64,000 bases of DNA from DATFVA01 sp963747755 (GTDB lineage Bacteria > Bacteroidota > Ignavibacteria > Ignavibacteriales > Ignavibacteriaceae), in NCBI GenBank assembly GCA_963747755.1, contig CAVVGK010000011.1, forward strand, positions 682,001-746,000. Direction: 5' to 3'. The notes beneath the pieces are model-generated. The model was not told where the DNA came from. It worked only from the letters and a program-made list of their open reading frames with translations, and searched no databases. Positions 7,126-16,626 of the stretch are shown here, one piece after another (within the stretch, counting starts at the first letter, position 1; the number at the start of each line of letters is the position of its first letter). Position numbers and translations under genes: made by a program.

Positions 7126-10100
7126 TTACTTCATTAAGGTCATTTTTTTTGTCGATGTAAAATTACCGTTTTTACCGGCAGCATTGATTACATAAAAGTA
7201 GATACCGCTTGAGAACGAACCACCATTAAAATTGATTTCATGCCTTCCGGCTGCATATTCTCCGCTGAGAGGTTCTGCTACCTGCTGACCCAGAAGGTTG
7301 TATACTTTTATCGAGACCTTTGAATCTGCGGCAAGACTGAATTTTATTTTGGTCGAAGGGTTGAATGGATTCGGGTAATTCTGCGATAGGCTGAAATCAA
7401 CCGGAACAGAATAGTTTATTTCCACCACACCGGAGTACTCAAAAACTCCGTTGAAATCGATCTGTTTCAGTCTGTAATAAAGTTTGCCTTCGCCGGCATC
7501 TTTGTCAATATATGAGTATGTCGACTTTTCAGTAGTTGTGCCTCTTCCCGGAACAAATCCGATTTTCGAGAAGGTCTTACTATCTGAACTTCTTTCTACT
7601 TCAAATCCACGGTTGTTCGTTTCGGTTGCAGTCTGCCAGTGAATCTGTAAATTATTATTAATAACATCTGCAGAAAGAGAAATAAGCTCAACTGGAACCT
7701 CCAGGTTAAAGAATCCCGTTATTTGATTCAGTAGATCGGCTTTTGTTGTTGGAGAGGAACCGTCTGTCAGATAGCCAAGAGCGTACGAGAAACAGAAAGT
7801 TCTTTGTCCTGAAGTTCCTTCATTCTGTACACCCACATTTCCAACACCGGTCTGAATAAATGCAAGTGTTCCGCTGCTGTTCGGTGTATAAAGATCAATG
7901 TAGGTATTGTTCGGCTGGGTTGAACCTGTAAAGTTCATCCCTTCGGTCAGCGTGGCTGTCTGTCCCTGAAGATTAGTTACCGGCGTACCGGATGATGAGC
8001 CGTCGCTCGCCGAAGCGAGCCCGAAGAGGTTCAGCAGGGTTGTGTTGCTGCTTTGATCAAATCCGAGTGCATCTCCACCTTCAAGATAAACTGCACCGCC
8101 GTTCTGCAGGTAGTCAATTATTACCTGAGCATCGGGGTCTTCAAGAGAAGTATTGTTCCCGCCCCCGTAATTTCCGAAGGAAAGAAAAGCAGCATCATAG
8201 CCCTGTAGTGAAGATGGAAGCGTTGGCGAGGATGAATAAACAACATCGTAACCTTGCGTCTGCAGATAATCCCTCATGAATGCTCCGCTGTAATTAGCCC
8301 CGTTAGCTTCTCCTTCCCATACAAACACGCCGCTGTTTACTGAGATGAAGTCCTGTTTTGTTTCAGTGTCGTTTTCGGTCCCGTCTGAAACGGTAAGTTT
8401 CACGGTATAGCTTCCGTTGTCGTAGTATGTCCAACCGGGATTCTGATCGTATGAATCCACAGTTCCGTCATTGTCAAAGTCCCATTCCCAGGAAACAATT
8501 GGACCATTGATCGATGTTGAGAGGTCTGTAAATTGAACGGTTAACGGAGCCTGACCGCCGGTTACGTCTGCGCTAAATTCGGCGGTTACAGGTGAATCGA
8601 TGTAGCCTCTGTCCTGGAACACCTGGACTATTGAAGGGAGGTTAGTGCCCCCGAAAAGAGTCTGATCTGCTGTCAGGAAAGCATATGCAGCGTCCTGCTG
8701 GTTAGAGCCGCTGTTTGTCATCGAAAGTGCTTCAAGGAAGTCACTGTCTGTTGCAGTACGTCCGATCAGGTCGTAAACCGACATTAAAGAAGAAGCCCAT
8801 ATCTGACCATCTGTGTGGATCGTTCCTGTTAATCCCTCTGGATAATGAGCTGTATAATTTGTAATTCTTCCTGGCCAGAAAGGATTATGACCATCCCAAA
8901 CAAACACCCAGTTATATGAAGGATCAGAAGGTGTCCAGTATCCTGTGCTCCTAAGGTATGAGGAAGCCCAATAGTCGCCGCAGCCTTCACTAAGACCTTC
9001 AACCTGTGAGAGGTTTCCATTAGTAAGCCAGTCGTGTATACCGTGACCGAGTTCATGGGTAACAACTCCGAAATCCTCTGCATCATCAACACCGCCGTCT
9101 CCGTAAGCAATGCTCCCGGTCGACGGAATGTAGTGTGAGTTGTCGTCGCCGCTCAATCCATGAGGATCGAACCTCACGCCGCCTGAATACTGGAACGGCA
9201 GTAATGCAAAGCCGAGAGTTTCGTTTATGTATCTTATCGATTGATCGATATGAAAATAAACATTAACAGCTTCGAAATTATCGCTGCTTCTTGTAAAATG
9301 AAAATCACCGGAACCGTTGGTATGAAGCCCGGTAAAAGGAGCTTCAAAATCTTTTATTTCGGCGTATGGACCAACGAGAGAATAAACAGAACCATCGAAA
9401 GTAATATCATGCAGCACTCTATCTTCAAGGTGTGCGGTAAGCGAATCAGTATCGGCATCGTTGTTATCAACGAAACCCGAAGAGCCGTAAGTAGTTCTTG
9501 CGTGAGAAATAGGGTCGGGATCAAAAACCCAGCCGCTGCCGTCAACTACATCCATCCCGTCGTGCCCGCCTCCATAATAACATGCATTATCAACCGCCTT
9601 AATTATCTCACCTGAGTGAGCATCTACAAGCACCTCCCAGTCGCCGGTAATACCTTCGGAAGGAACGATTGTTATTTTCTGAACCGGGGTGAACTGACCT
9701 TTATTGTAATAGATGACAGTCTCTTTTTTCTGGAAGCTGATATTCTGAGTAACACCCAGATGACTTTTTGCTATCGTAAGGGCATCATCCTCAGAAACTC
9801 TCAGGTTTTCCAGGTTTACGCTGTTTTTGGTACCATATTGAACTTTATATCCGCTGGCCAAGAACACAACCTTGTTATTTCTATTTATGGTAACATTTAC
9901 ATCTGATTTTTCAACAGGGAGCTCGCCGATATATTGCGTGAAATGAACATGATATCCTCCGGGTGTTTCTCTTATCCCGGTAAATTTCAGATCAATAAGA
10001 TCCTTTTGCAGATGCAGCATGGCATAATTTTCCCGCAAAAATTGTTCGGCCATTTTCTCGGGAGAATTAGGATTTACTTGATAGTTGAGATGATAAACCG

Positions 10101-10275
10101 CCTCTGGAACGCCATTCCCAGTGTTTACCCGCATATTATTATGAGTGATAAACTGTTCGGATTCGTCGGGGGTTATTTCAATTCCGCGGCTTTGCTGCTG
10201 CTTCTGAGCTAACAAACTGCCGGATAGTATAAGAACCGATAATAATATCAGTGTTGCAAAGTAAATGTTTTTCAA
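7126..10275 (-). CDS. Secreted FTP/PepSY metallopeptidase with PKD and T9SS sorting domains
   Basis: This 1049-residue multidomain exoprotease begins at a TTG codon behind an AAGGG site. The order is: signal peptide (1-23); FTP propeptide domain (about 60-145); PepSY-like region (160-228); zinc metallopeptidase with HELGH at about 407-411 and a downstream glutamate in GLSEGCGDYWA near residue 430; PKD domain (about 565-648); a GATase-like alpha/beta region (650-860); an Fn3-like module with WQTATETNNRGFEVER; and a T9SS sorting domain from LSQNYPNPFNPSTKIKFSL. The HTDGQIWASSL segment after the active site recalls fungalysin (M36) and thermolysin (M4) enzymes. It probably degrades extracellular protein at the cell surface. 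Confidence 0.85.
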   Translation of the reverse strand: MKNIYFATLILLSVLILSGSLLAQKQQQSRGIEITPDESEQFITHNNMRVNTGNGVPEAVYHLNYQVNPNSPEKMAEQFLRENYAMLHLQKDLIDLKFTGIRETPGGYHVHFTQYIGELPVEKSDVNVTINRNNKVVFLASGYKVQYGTKNSVNLENLRVSEDDALTIAKSHLGVTQNISFQKKETVIYYNKGQFTPVQKITIVPSEGITGDWEVLVDAHSGEIIKAVDNACYYGGGHDGMDVVDGSGWVFDPDPISHARTTYGSSGFVDNNDADTDSLTAHLEDRVLHDITFDGSVYSLVGPYAEIKDFEAPFTGLHTNGSGDFHFTRSSDNFEAVNVYFHIDQSIRYINETLGFALLPFQYSGGVRFDPHGLSGDDNSHYIPSTGSIAYGDGGVDDAEDFGVVTHELGHGIHDWLTNGNLSQVEGLSEGCGDYWASSYLRSTGYWTPSDPSYNWVFVWDGHNPFWPGRITNYTAHYPEGLTGTIHTDGQIWASSLMSVYDLIGRTATDSDFLEALSMTNSGSNQQDAAYAFLTADQTLFGGTNLPSIVQVFQDRGYIDSPVTAEFSADVTGGQAPLTVQFTDLSTSINGPIVSWEWDFDNDGTVDSYDQNPGWTYYDNGSYTVKLTVSDGTENDTETKQDFISVNSGVFVWEGEANGANYSGAFMRDYLQTQGYDVVYSSSPTLPSSLQGYDAAFLSFGNYGGGNNTSLEDPDAQVIIDYLQNGGAVYLEGGDALGFDQSSNTTLLNLFGLASASDGSSSGTPVTNLQGQTATLTEGMNFTGSTQPNNTYIDLYTPNSSGTLAFIQTGVGNVGVQNEGTSGQRTFCFSYALGYLTDGSSPTTKADLLNQITGFFNLEVPVELISLSADVINNNLQIHWQTATETNNRGFEVERSSDSKTFSKIGFVPGRGTTTEKSTYSYIDKDAGEGKLYYRLKQIDFNGVFEYSGVVEINYSVPVDFSLSQNYPNPFNPSTKIKFSLAADSKVSIKVYNLLGQQVAEPLSGEYAAGRHEINFNGGSFSSGIYFYVINAAGKNGNFTSTKKMTLMK

Positions 10276-10468
10276 AGATTACCCTTTCACAAAAATTTTT
10301 TAGTAGATATAATAGAGTTCATTTAAGCAGACCGTGACTGGTTTTTCAGGCTGCATTTTTTGACTGTCGGCCAAAATACTAAGGATATGTAAAAGAGTAA
10401 AGAAATATTTAGAATGTTGACTGGCGGCTGCAGCAAGTATGTTTAGCTGTGGAATAGGTTGACTAAAG

Positions 10469-11563
10469 TTAATTGAAAAATCTATCTATGAAATTACTCC
10501 CTCTCCTTATATTATTCCAGTACTCTCTATACTCCCTCTGCGATACTATTGTTACCGGGCCTTCATATATTCCACCTTCTTTAAAACCATCATACACTCT
10601 CACAGCTATCACGTTATTCTCCCCGTATTTGAAATCATTACCTGCTAAGTAGTAACCTCTCAGCTTCTGATAATTATCACCCAAATCTTTAGTTTCCATA
10701 CTTCCCGTTGATCCCACTAGTTTCCCGTTGATATATGCCTCGTCAATATCATCAACCTTACCCACTACAAGGATAAGCTTCTCATTTCCATACTTCTCCG
10801 GAACAAAAACTGTTTTCCGGTACCAGGCAAAACCATCGTAATCGGCAAATCCCTGGTTCTCCCAGTAACCCGGAACAATCAAATCAGCCCAGTTGCTGTC
10901 ATCAAAATTCGTCTCCTTCCACTCAGGGTTATCACCGGTCTTAAATTTCCAGGTTCCTACAAGGTTTATTCCGTTATCTATCGAATACTCAGGAACATAA
11001 AACCCTATGTCTCCTCTCAATATCCCCCCTTCCAGCTCGTCATCATAAATCCTGACCGCAATGGTATTAGACTTACTAAAGTTTAGCAATGAAGCGGGAA
11101 CCGGGTATCTTCTGTTTACATTATATGCTGATTCATATTCCGGAGGAAAGGATCCGGAATATCCAACCTGTTTTCCGTTTATGAAAACCTGGTCGACGTC
11201 ATCTACAAATCCAAGGAAAAGGTAGACTATATCATCCTTATATTTTTCCGGTATGCTGAAAGAATTTCTATACCAGGCATAGCCGTCATACCCGTGGAAA
11301 CCCTGGTTTTCCCACGAGGAAGGCACTTCAATTCTTTCCCAGCTATTATCATTAAATTCGGCCGTTGCCCATTTCTTCTCATCACCTACTGAAAATTTCC
11401 ATTCTCCCGAAAGATCTACAATCTGTCTCCACTCCGACTCCGGATTTAAGGGATTCTGTGTACCCTCCACCTGGCAGCCTCCGGCAGTAAGCAGCGTTAC
11501 CGCTGACAACACTCCGATTATTATTTTTATTGACCTGGGATTCATAAATTTTTTTTGTTTCAA
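10469..11563 (-). CDS. Lipoprotein with two glycoside-hydrolase-2-like jelly-roll domains
   Basis: This 364-residue protein has a lipoprotein signal peptide (lipobox LTAGGC, Cys about 30). Two tandem copies follow of the sugar-binding jelly roll usually found at the N-terminus of GH2 enzymes. The copies share W-K-F-x-x-G-D, then VPSSWENQGFHGYDGYAWYR (first) and VPGYWENQGFADYDGFAWYR (second), an FLGFVDDVDQVFINGK-like strand, and NTIAVRIYDDELEGGI or NVIAVRVYDGFKEGGI. No catalytic TIM barrel is present, so it is more likely a carbohydrate-binding or adhesion protein than an enzyme. A nearer start at Met7 is possible. It lies 10 bp after the HEAT-like gene and is probably cotranscribed with it. 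Confidence 0.75.
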   Translation of the reverse strand: MKQKKFMNPRSIKIIIGVLSAVTLLTAGGCQVEGTQNPLNPESEWRQIVDLSGEWKFSVGDEKKWATAEFNDNSWERIEVPSSWENQGFHGYDGYAWYRNSFSIPEKYKDDIVYLFLGFVDDVDQVFINGKQVGYSGSFPPEYESAYNVNRRYPVPASLLNFSKSNTIAVRIYDDELEGGILRGDIGFYVPEYSIDNGINLVGTWKFKTGDNPEWKETNFDDSNWADLIVPGYWENQGFADYDGFAWYRKTVFVPEKYGNEKLILVVGKVDDIDEAYINGKLVGSTGSMETKDLGDNYQKLRGYYLAGNDFKYGENNVIAVRVYDGFKEGGIYEGPVTIVSQREYREYWNNIRRGSNFIDRFFN

Positions 11564-11573
11564 ATGAAACTAC

Positions 11574-11966
11574 TTATTTGTTAACGTCAGCAAATTGCCT
11601 GTACAGAACAGTGCTCATCCTTTGAACACTTTTGTCCATATCATTCGCTGCCAGTTCTTTTACAGCTTCCATTCCATCGTAGTTTCCGATATTATAAAGT
11701 GATAAAGCTATTAATACTCTGGTTGAAGGATTCCTTTCAAGTTCTAGTTGTTCAACAAGAGTCTCTACAGCCTCATCTATTTTATAAAGCCCTGCCATAT
11801 AGATAGCACTTTTACGTAAGCCGGGGTTATCTGACTTAATTCCCTTTTTTAATGTTTCAATCGAATTGCTGTTTATGTTTTTGTAATCAATGCTTTGGGC
11901 CTGAAGTCCGCTGTTTGCACTCAGTAAAAGAACTACAAGTACTGCCAAAATTGTAACTGATTTCAT
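11574..11966 (-). CDS. Exported HEAT-repeat-like protein
   Basis: This small 130-residue protein has a signal peptide (ending LQAQ near residue 24) and about three helical pairs typical of HEAT repeats. One example is IKSDNPGLRKSAIYMAGLYK, then a NPSTRVLIALSLYNIGNYDG unit. HEAT-like helical stacks usually mediate protein contacts. It is the first gene of a pair with the jelly-roll lipoprotein, 10 bp apart, and may work with it in the periplasm. No enzymatic role is visible. Confidence 0.65.
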   Translation of the reverse strand: MKSVTILAVLVVLLLSANSGLQAQSIDYKNINSNSIETLKKGIKSDNPGLRKSAIYMAGLYKIDEAVETLVEQLELERNPSTRVLIALSLYNIGNYDGMEAVKELAANDMDKSVQRMSTVLYRQFADVNK

Positions 11967-12128
11967 TTCATATCTCCTTTATGCTCAAGTGAAAAATTTT
12001 TCTTACTTCCACTGTCAATCTAGAGGATCGAAATGTATCAGGTGTCATACTATAGTAAAGCGATGTAATAAAATGTCATGATCCTGAAAAATAATCAGAA
12101 TTTCAATTCACCAAAACTATAATTCTTT

Positions 12129-12334
12129 TTAATCATTCGTTACACTTATGTCATTTCTGGCCCCGAGGTAGTCACCAAGGTTCGCCTTTATCATTCCAAG
12201 GTTTCGGCACTCAGGTTTATATTCCGGATCAAGCATTATAGCTTCATTAAAATCCGGTATTGATCACCATATTCGCCACGGTCAGATCTCACTCTGCCCC
12301 TGTAATAAAAAGCTTCACAGCAGGATGAATTCAT
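12129..12334 (-). pseudogene. Frameshifted TPR protein remnant
   Basis: On the minus strand a TPR-like segment, EAFYYRGRVRSDRGEYGD, is followed after a single-frame slip (near 12262) by IPDFNEAIMLDPEYKPECRN and an end NLGDYLGARNDISVTND plus stop. Together they match TPR units with the YYxRG, G-E-Y and D-F-x-x-A-I-x-L-D-P positions. The next gene upstream (12448-12849) is an intact TPR protein with similar units, so this looks like a decayed neighbour or 3' extension. The rest of the 11967-12447 gap shows no gene. Confidence 0.7.
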
Positions 12335-12447
12335 ACGTATCCGATAGAGATAATCCGTCAGGAAATTAAGTTTTAAGACTGATTTGAATGTCAGGGGATG
12401 GTAAATAATTGTAAAAAGTTGTCATGAAGATTGGGGCGAGGTTGTAT

Positions 12448-12849
12448 TCAGGAAAACTTCAGGTCCTTGTTCAATTTAATCGCCGTACTGAAATCTTCCA
12501 TAGCTGATGTATATTCTCCAAGATCAATTTTTATCTTTCCTCTATGATAATAAGCTTCGGCAAAACGCCAGTCTAGAGCAATTGCTTTGTCAAATAATGC
12601 TGAAGCTTCTCTGAGGTTTCCTTTTTTATACTTATTCAACCCCAGACTGAAGTATTCACGAGCTTCCTGCATCTCCAGCTCAATGGATTTCTTAAAATCC
12701 TGACTTGCACCAACGAGGTCGCCCATTTCAGCTTTTAAGGTAGCCCTTTTATAATATGCCATAGAATCAAAAGGATTATCTTCGATTTCCCGGGTAAATT
12801 TTTCAAGCTCAGCTTCACCTCGCTTATGAATCTGCATTGGTTTCCTCAT
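12448..12849 (-). CDS. TPR-repeat protein
   Basis: This cytoplasmic 133-residue protein is made almost entirely of three TPR units: NPFDSMAYYKRATLKAEMGD (about 25-44), an EAREYFSLGLNKYKKGNLRE unit (61-80) and RFAEAYYHRGKIKIDLGEYT (93-112), each with the usual A-x-x-D-F or A-x-x-L-F second helix. There is no signal peptide or extra domain. TPR arrays bind partner proteins; nothing here identifies the partner. It is upstream of a decayed TPR remnant and downstream of an OmpR-type regulator. Confidence 0.8.
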   Translation of the reverse strand: MRKPMQIHKRGEAELEKFTREIEDNPFDSMAYYKRATLKAEMGDLVGASQDFKKSIELEMQEAREYFSLGLNKYKKGNLREASALFDKAIALDWRFAEAYYHRGKIKIDLGEYTSAMEDFSTAIKLNKDLKFS

Positions 12850-12962
12850 ACGTATAACTTTATTTAAAGGTAAAAACTCCCGAATTGGAAATTTCTGAAG
12901 GCAATTAAGGCAAAAACAGCCTAAAAAACTATATTCTTAATCACATAAGTGATAATCAGGTT

Positions 12963-13643
12963 TTAATCGATTAGCTTATACCCGATTCCGTGTACCGTAA
13001 TTATAATTTGCGGGTGATTTGGGTTTTTTTCAATTTTTTGGCGTAGTTTAACAATGAAATTATCTACTGTGCGTGTGGTAGGACTCTCTTCGTATCCCCA
13101 GATTTTTTCAAGCAAATCGTCGCGGCTAACCGTCTTGTTTCGGTGTTTCCATAAATAATTCAGGATCTCAAACTCTTTATGGGACATCTGTACTTGTTCC
13201 TCATTCTCCATTGCCGTATAATTCTGAAAATTTACATCAATTCTGCCGATTTGTGCTCTCCTGCTCTCGGGTTTTAGATTCTCGCCTCTCCTTAATACCG
13301 CTTTAATTCTTGCTAAAAGCTCACGGAGGCTAAAAGGCTTTGTTACATAATCATCTGCCCCGAGCTCCAGTCCGAGTACCTTGTCTATTTCCTGATCTTT
13401 TGCAGTAAGTAGAATAACCGGGGTCGTAATTCCTTTTTTTCTAATTGCTTTGCAGACATCAAAACCGGACATCTTTGGCATCATAACATCCAGAAGAACA
13501 AGATCATAGGGATTATCGTAAATTTTCGCCAGTCCAGACTCTCCATCGGGAGCAAAATCAACCTCATACCCCTCAAACTCAAGGTTATCTTTTAATCCCA
13601 GCCTCATGTTTGGTTCATCTTCAACAATCAGAATATTGGGCAT
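12963..13643 (-). CDS. OmpR/PhoB-type response regulator
   Basis: This 226-residue regulator has a receiver domain (about 1-118; acidic pocket E9-D10-E11 region, phosphoacceptor Asp52 in LVLLDVMMPKMSG, Thr in LLTAKD, Lys in VTKPF). A winged-helix effector domain follows (about 130-226, with RDDLLEKIWGYEE and TRTVDNFIVKLRQKIE). Such proteins are phosphorylated by a sensor kinase and bind DNA as dimers. No histidine kinase gene is adjacent, so it is an orphan here; the membrane protein upstream is not a kinase. The target genes are unknown. Confidence 0.9.
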   Translation of the reverse strand: MPNILIVEDEPNMRLGLKDNLEFEGYEVDFAPDGESGLAKIYDNPYDLVLLDVMMPKMSGFDVCKAIRKKGITTPVILLTAKDQEIDKVLGLELGADDYVTKPFSLRELLARIKAVLRRGENLKPESRRAQIGRIDVNFQNYTAMENEEQVQMSHKEFEILNYLWKHRNKTVSRDDLLEKIWGYEESPTTRTVDNFIVKLRQKIEKNPNHPQIIITVHGIGYKLID

Positions 13644-13690
13644 ACCGGTATCAACTTTTTATAATTGGTACCGGCAAATTCCTAAATTGT

Positions 13691-14266
13691 TCAGGCAGAT
13701 TCAAGTTCTTTAATATCAGCCTTCACCTTAAAGCGAAGATCAATCAAAAATCCGATAGCTAACGCCGTCGCCACAGTAACTATACTACCTATCCATCCGG
13801 GTTTTGTCGTCATCATAAAAATGATTCCGAGTGCGGTAGTTATTTTCAGTTTGTAAGTAGTCATCAGGAATGGGTTGGCTATTACTTTTCTTACTTCTGA
13901 AGGAATTGAATGGTCGTCGTTGTTAATCAGGGAAGCAATCGACATACCTATTTTCTTTCCGGATGTACTGCCGTATCCTGAAAGTGCAACAAGAAGCACG
14001 AGGCCTGTTAATACCCAGGAATTCCACCCCCAGGAAAGGATCACCAGGTAGACTCCAGTAAAGAGGAGGGAGACTGTCGCATAAGTAAAAACTATGCGGA
14101 GGATCCTCATTGATCCGAGCCAGGGTATGGCCTGCTTCGGAGAAGAAACATTTTTCAGGTTTTTAAAAACAATACCTTCCATACCCAGACCTGCAAACAT
14201 CGCCAAAGCGCCTGTGATATGAATATACAGGGCAATGAGATACATACTCATTGTAAATCTCTCCAA
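13691..14266 (-). CDS. Integral membrane protein, DUF2269-like
   Basis: This 191-residue protein has four or five hydrophobic helices: LIALYIHITGALAMFAGLGM at the N-terminus, then segments near residues 52-75, 82-100 and 145-175. A histidine sits in the first helix. A short loop GYGSTSGKKIG lies between helices. The arrangement recalls small DUF2269-type membrane proteins with no assigned reaction. It ends 48 bp before the response regulator, so the two could be cotranscribed. The family call is tentative. Confidence 0.45.
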   Translation of the reverse strand: MERFTMSMYLIALYIHITGALAMFAGLGMEGIVFKNLKNVSSPKQAIPWLGSMRILRIVFTYATVSLLFTGVYLVILSWGWNSWVLTGLVLLVALSGYGSTSGKKIGMSIASLINNDDHSIPSEVRKVIANPFLMTTYKLKITTALGIIFMMTTKPGWIGSIVTVATALAIGFLIDLRFKVKADIKELESA

Positions 14267-14662
14267 TTTAAATTATAAAAAAACCGGTTGGTGATAACCG
14301 TCGTTAATTAATTATAAGGAATTTTTAATTTGATAGTATTTCGACGGCGAAAATACACTCTTCCCGAACGAAGTCAAGAAAAAACTTTACCGTTGTGCCA
14401 AAAAGCATAACAAACGGCAATAATTAAGGATGATCGAATAATATTTTTATTGCTTCAATTATTAAATTACATTATGTTATTATTCAGGATCAAAAAACAA
14501 TTAAAATAAAATTACCCGTTGTGTCAGCAGCACTTCCTTCGGATTATTATATCCCCTGGATCCAGAACATTATGCGCTCAGACAAATGCTGAAAGTAAAG
14601 CATAATATCTTTACAGGATCTTTTTAAATTATAGAAGGAAGAGTATTGAAAATTTATAAACT
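14267..14662. other. Intergenic region between divergent genes
   Basis: This 396-bp AT-rich gap sits between a minus-strand membrane protein gene and a plus-strand FecR-type gene. It must hold two outward promoters, but I cannot place them with confidence. No coding remnant or RNA was seen. Confidence 0.5.
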
Positions 14663-15826
14663 ATGAAATGCAGAGAAGTTAAATACTACCTTGATGAATA
14701 CATAGGTGGCAAATTAATCGATGAGATGAGGAAAGAAATCCTGCTTCATCTTAAGAAATGTCATTCCTGCAGGAAAACGGCAGGAGAAATACGGATGACA
14801 ATGAAATCATCCGGAACTATCCGCAAAAAGATTCACCAGGCAGAAGGCTTCTGGGAAACTGCCTCCGATGTTAATGAATTCGATCCCGACTTTAACCTTC
14901 CGTCCATCCTTTATTCACCATTGAAAAGAAGAGATGATCCGCGATACAGGATAAAGTTAAGGCACAGAATTCTCAGGTCGCGATGGCTTGCCCTTGGCGC
15001 GCCTATCAGCGCAATTCTTATAGCCGTTTTAATTTCAGTGTTATACTTTTACAGATCAACCCCTTCCTTCTGGGAAGTTGAGAGTTTAAAAGGCACTCCT
15101 GTTGCAGGAAGTGTAAAGATTGATGGAACGGGAAATCTTCCAGTCGGGCAATGGTTGAAAACAGATTCACATTCAAGTGCAAGAATTGAGGCAGGACTTG
15201 CAGGCGAGGTAGATGTGAATCCGGGCAGCGCAGTTAAGCTCCTCGATACCAAAGAGCCTGGGTATAAAATCTATCTTAAATTAGGAAAAATTACGGCAAA
15301 TACTCCCGGTTCACCCCAGATGCTCTCAGTTGAAACTCCTTCAGCTTCTGTATTGGATAGAGGCAGCAGGTATTCTGTTGAAGTAGCTGAAGATGGCAGT
15401 TCTTTTTTTAGCGTGACATCGGGAAGCATCATTATTAAATCAGGCGGGGAAAATGAAATTGTACCTGCCGGGGTAGTTTGTGAGACTGTTAGAAATGAAG
15501 GGCCCGGTACTCCCTATAGGATAAATACTGATGCGGAATTCAAGGCAGCACTGACAAGACTGGATTTCGGTAATGGTACAAAGGATGACCTTGAAACTCT
15601 TCTGGATAATGCGGGCAGACAGGATGCACTTAGTTTGTGGTATCTTCTTCGTAATGCAGAACCCGGAGAGGTTCAGCAAATATACAACAGACTGGCGGAG
15701 CTTATAACGCCGCCCGATGGTGTTACATACGAAGGAATTAAAGCTGGCAACAATACTATGCTTCTTAAATGGTGGGATAAATTGGGTTATGGCAGTAAAT
15801 CACTTTGGGATTCTATACAGGGTTAA
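14663..15826 (+). CDS. Zinc-finger, membrane-anchored FecR-domain protein (anti-sigma-like)
   Basis: This 387-residue protein starts with an anti-sigma zinc-binding zf-HC2 motif (Cys3, then HLKKCHSCRK with His29, Cys33 and Cys36). A linker, one transmembrane helix (about 110-131, LGAPISAILIAVLISVLYFY) and an extracytoplasmic FecR-like beta domain follow (about 165-265, with GQWLKTDSHSSARIEAGLAG and SVETPSASVLDRGSRYSVEV). The tail to 387 is helical and unassigned. The layout fits a transmembrane regulator that holds a sigma factor on the inside and senses a signal outside. No ECF sigma gene lies beside it, so the partner must be elsewhere or the protein has another role. Confidence 0.7.
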   Translation: MKCREVKYYLDEYIGGKLIDEMRKEILLHLKKCHSCRKTAGEIRMTMKSSGTIRKKIHQAEGFWETASDVNEFDPDFNLPSILYSPLKRRDDPRYRIKLRHRILRSRWLALGAPISAILIAVLISVLYFYRSTPSFWEVESLKGTPVAGSVKIDGTGNLPVGQWLKTDSHSSARIEAGLAGEVDVNPGSAVKLLDTKEPGYKIYLKLGKITANTPGSPQMLSVETPSASVLDRGSRYSVEVAEDGSSFFSVTSGSIIIKSGGENEIVPAGVVCETVRNEGPGTPYRINTDAEFKAALTRLDFGNGTKDDLETLLDNAGRQDALSLWYLLRNAEPGEVQQIYNRLAELITPPDGVTYEGIKAGNNTMLLKWWDKLGYGSKSLWDSIQG

Positions 15827-15999
15827 TCAATTCTCGTTTTTTTCTTTCTTCTTCACAAATAAATAACTACATATATACTCACTTCTGAGCAAGTCCGGAG
15901 AAGTCTGATACCGTATGTATAAGTGTGCGGAATTATACTTCCCGGGGAACCAGACATGGTTATTTTATAACTGTGAAGAAAATAACTATGGAGGAAGAT

Positions 16000-16437
16000 A
16001 TGAGTACACTTTCAGGCATAGAAAAATGGTCGGAAGAGCATCACCCGTTATGGATTGATTTCCTGAGGATACTGCTCGGAATTTTTTTAATAGCAAAGGG
16101 GGCTTCATTTATCAACAGCAGGGAACAGATTGAATGGGTGCTTGTTAAGAATCATCTTGAATTCCTTATTTTTATGATGTCTGTTTATGTTATCCTCTTT
16201 CATATCGGCGGGGGACTGCTTATCGCTACAGGACTCATTACACGATGGGCCGCAGGTTTTCAAATCCCGATCTTAATAGGAGCAGTTTTTTTCGTTAATC
16301 TGCCTAATGGATTCACATCAATTAACAGCGAACTCGGATTTTCAATTGCGGTTCTTGCTTTGCTTATTTTCTTCCTGTTTTACGGTTCAGGAAATTTCTC
16401 ACTTGATCACTATACCCAAACCCATGGAGATAGATAA
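16000..16437 (+). CDS. DoxX-family membrane protein
   Basis: I chose the ATG at 16000 because GAGGAAGA ends just before it; an upstream in-frame ATG at 15925 would add an unlikely polar leader. The protein (about 145 residues) has four hydrophobic segments, with the DoxX-type first helix FLRILLGIFLIAKGASFI followed by a GGGLLIATGLITRWAAG turn. DoxX proteins are small quinone- or redox-linked membrane proteins of poorly defined role. The gene stands alone, 98-173 bp after the FecR-type gene. Confidence 0.75.
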   Translation: MSTLSGIEKWSEEHHPLWIDFLRILLGIFLIAKGASFINSREQIEWVLVKNHLEFLIFMMSVYVILFHIGGGLLIATGLITRWAAGFQIPILIGAVFFVNLPNGFTSINSELGFSIAVLALLIFFLFYGSGNFSLDHYTQTHGDR

Positions 16438-16626
16438 AATGTGAGGTAAATTTTTTTTATAGTCAGTCTGCTAATTTTATAAAAAGAATGGCTTCGCTTC
16501 TGTGGATTTATTCAACACTATGACAAAAATGAGATACTCCCTTAGGTCGGTTCATTCTTGTGTGCATGCCGTAGTCATGCCGTATTTGCTCTAACGAAAA
16601 ATCACAATTTGAGACAACCGCTTTTT

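Noticed and set aside
9241..9906. Plus-strand reading frames opposite the large metallopeptidase gene
   Set aside because: They mirror the codons of the minus-strand gene and have no recognisable domain or start signal.
12335..12447. Upstream extension of the TPR remnant, or a short MTTFYNY frame
   Set aside because: No TPR pattern continues and the short frame has no ribosome site; nothing supports a gene.
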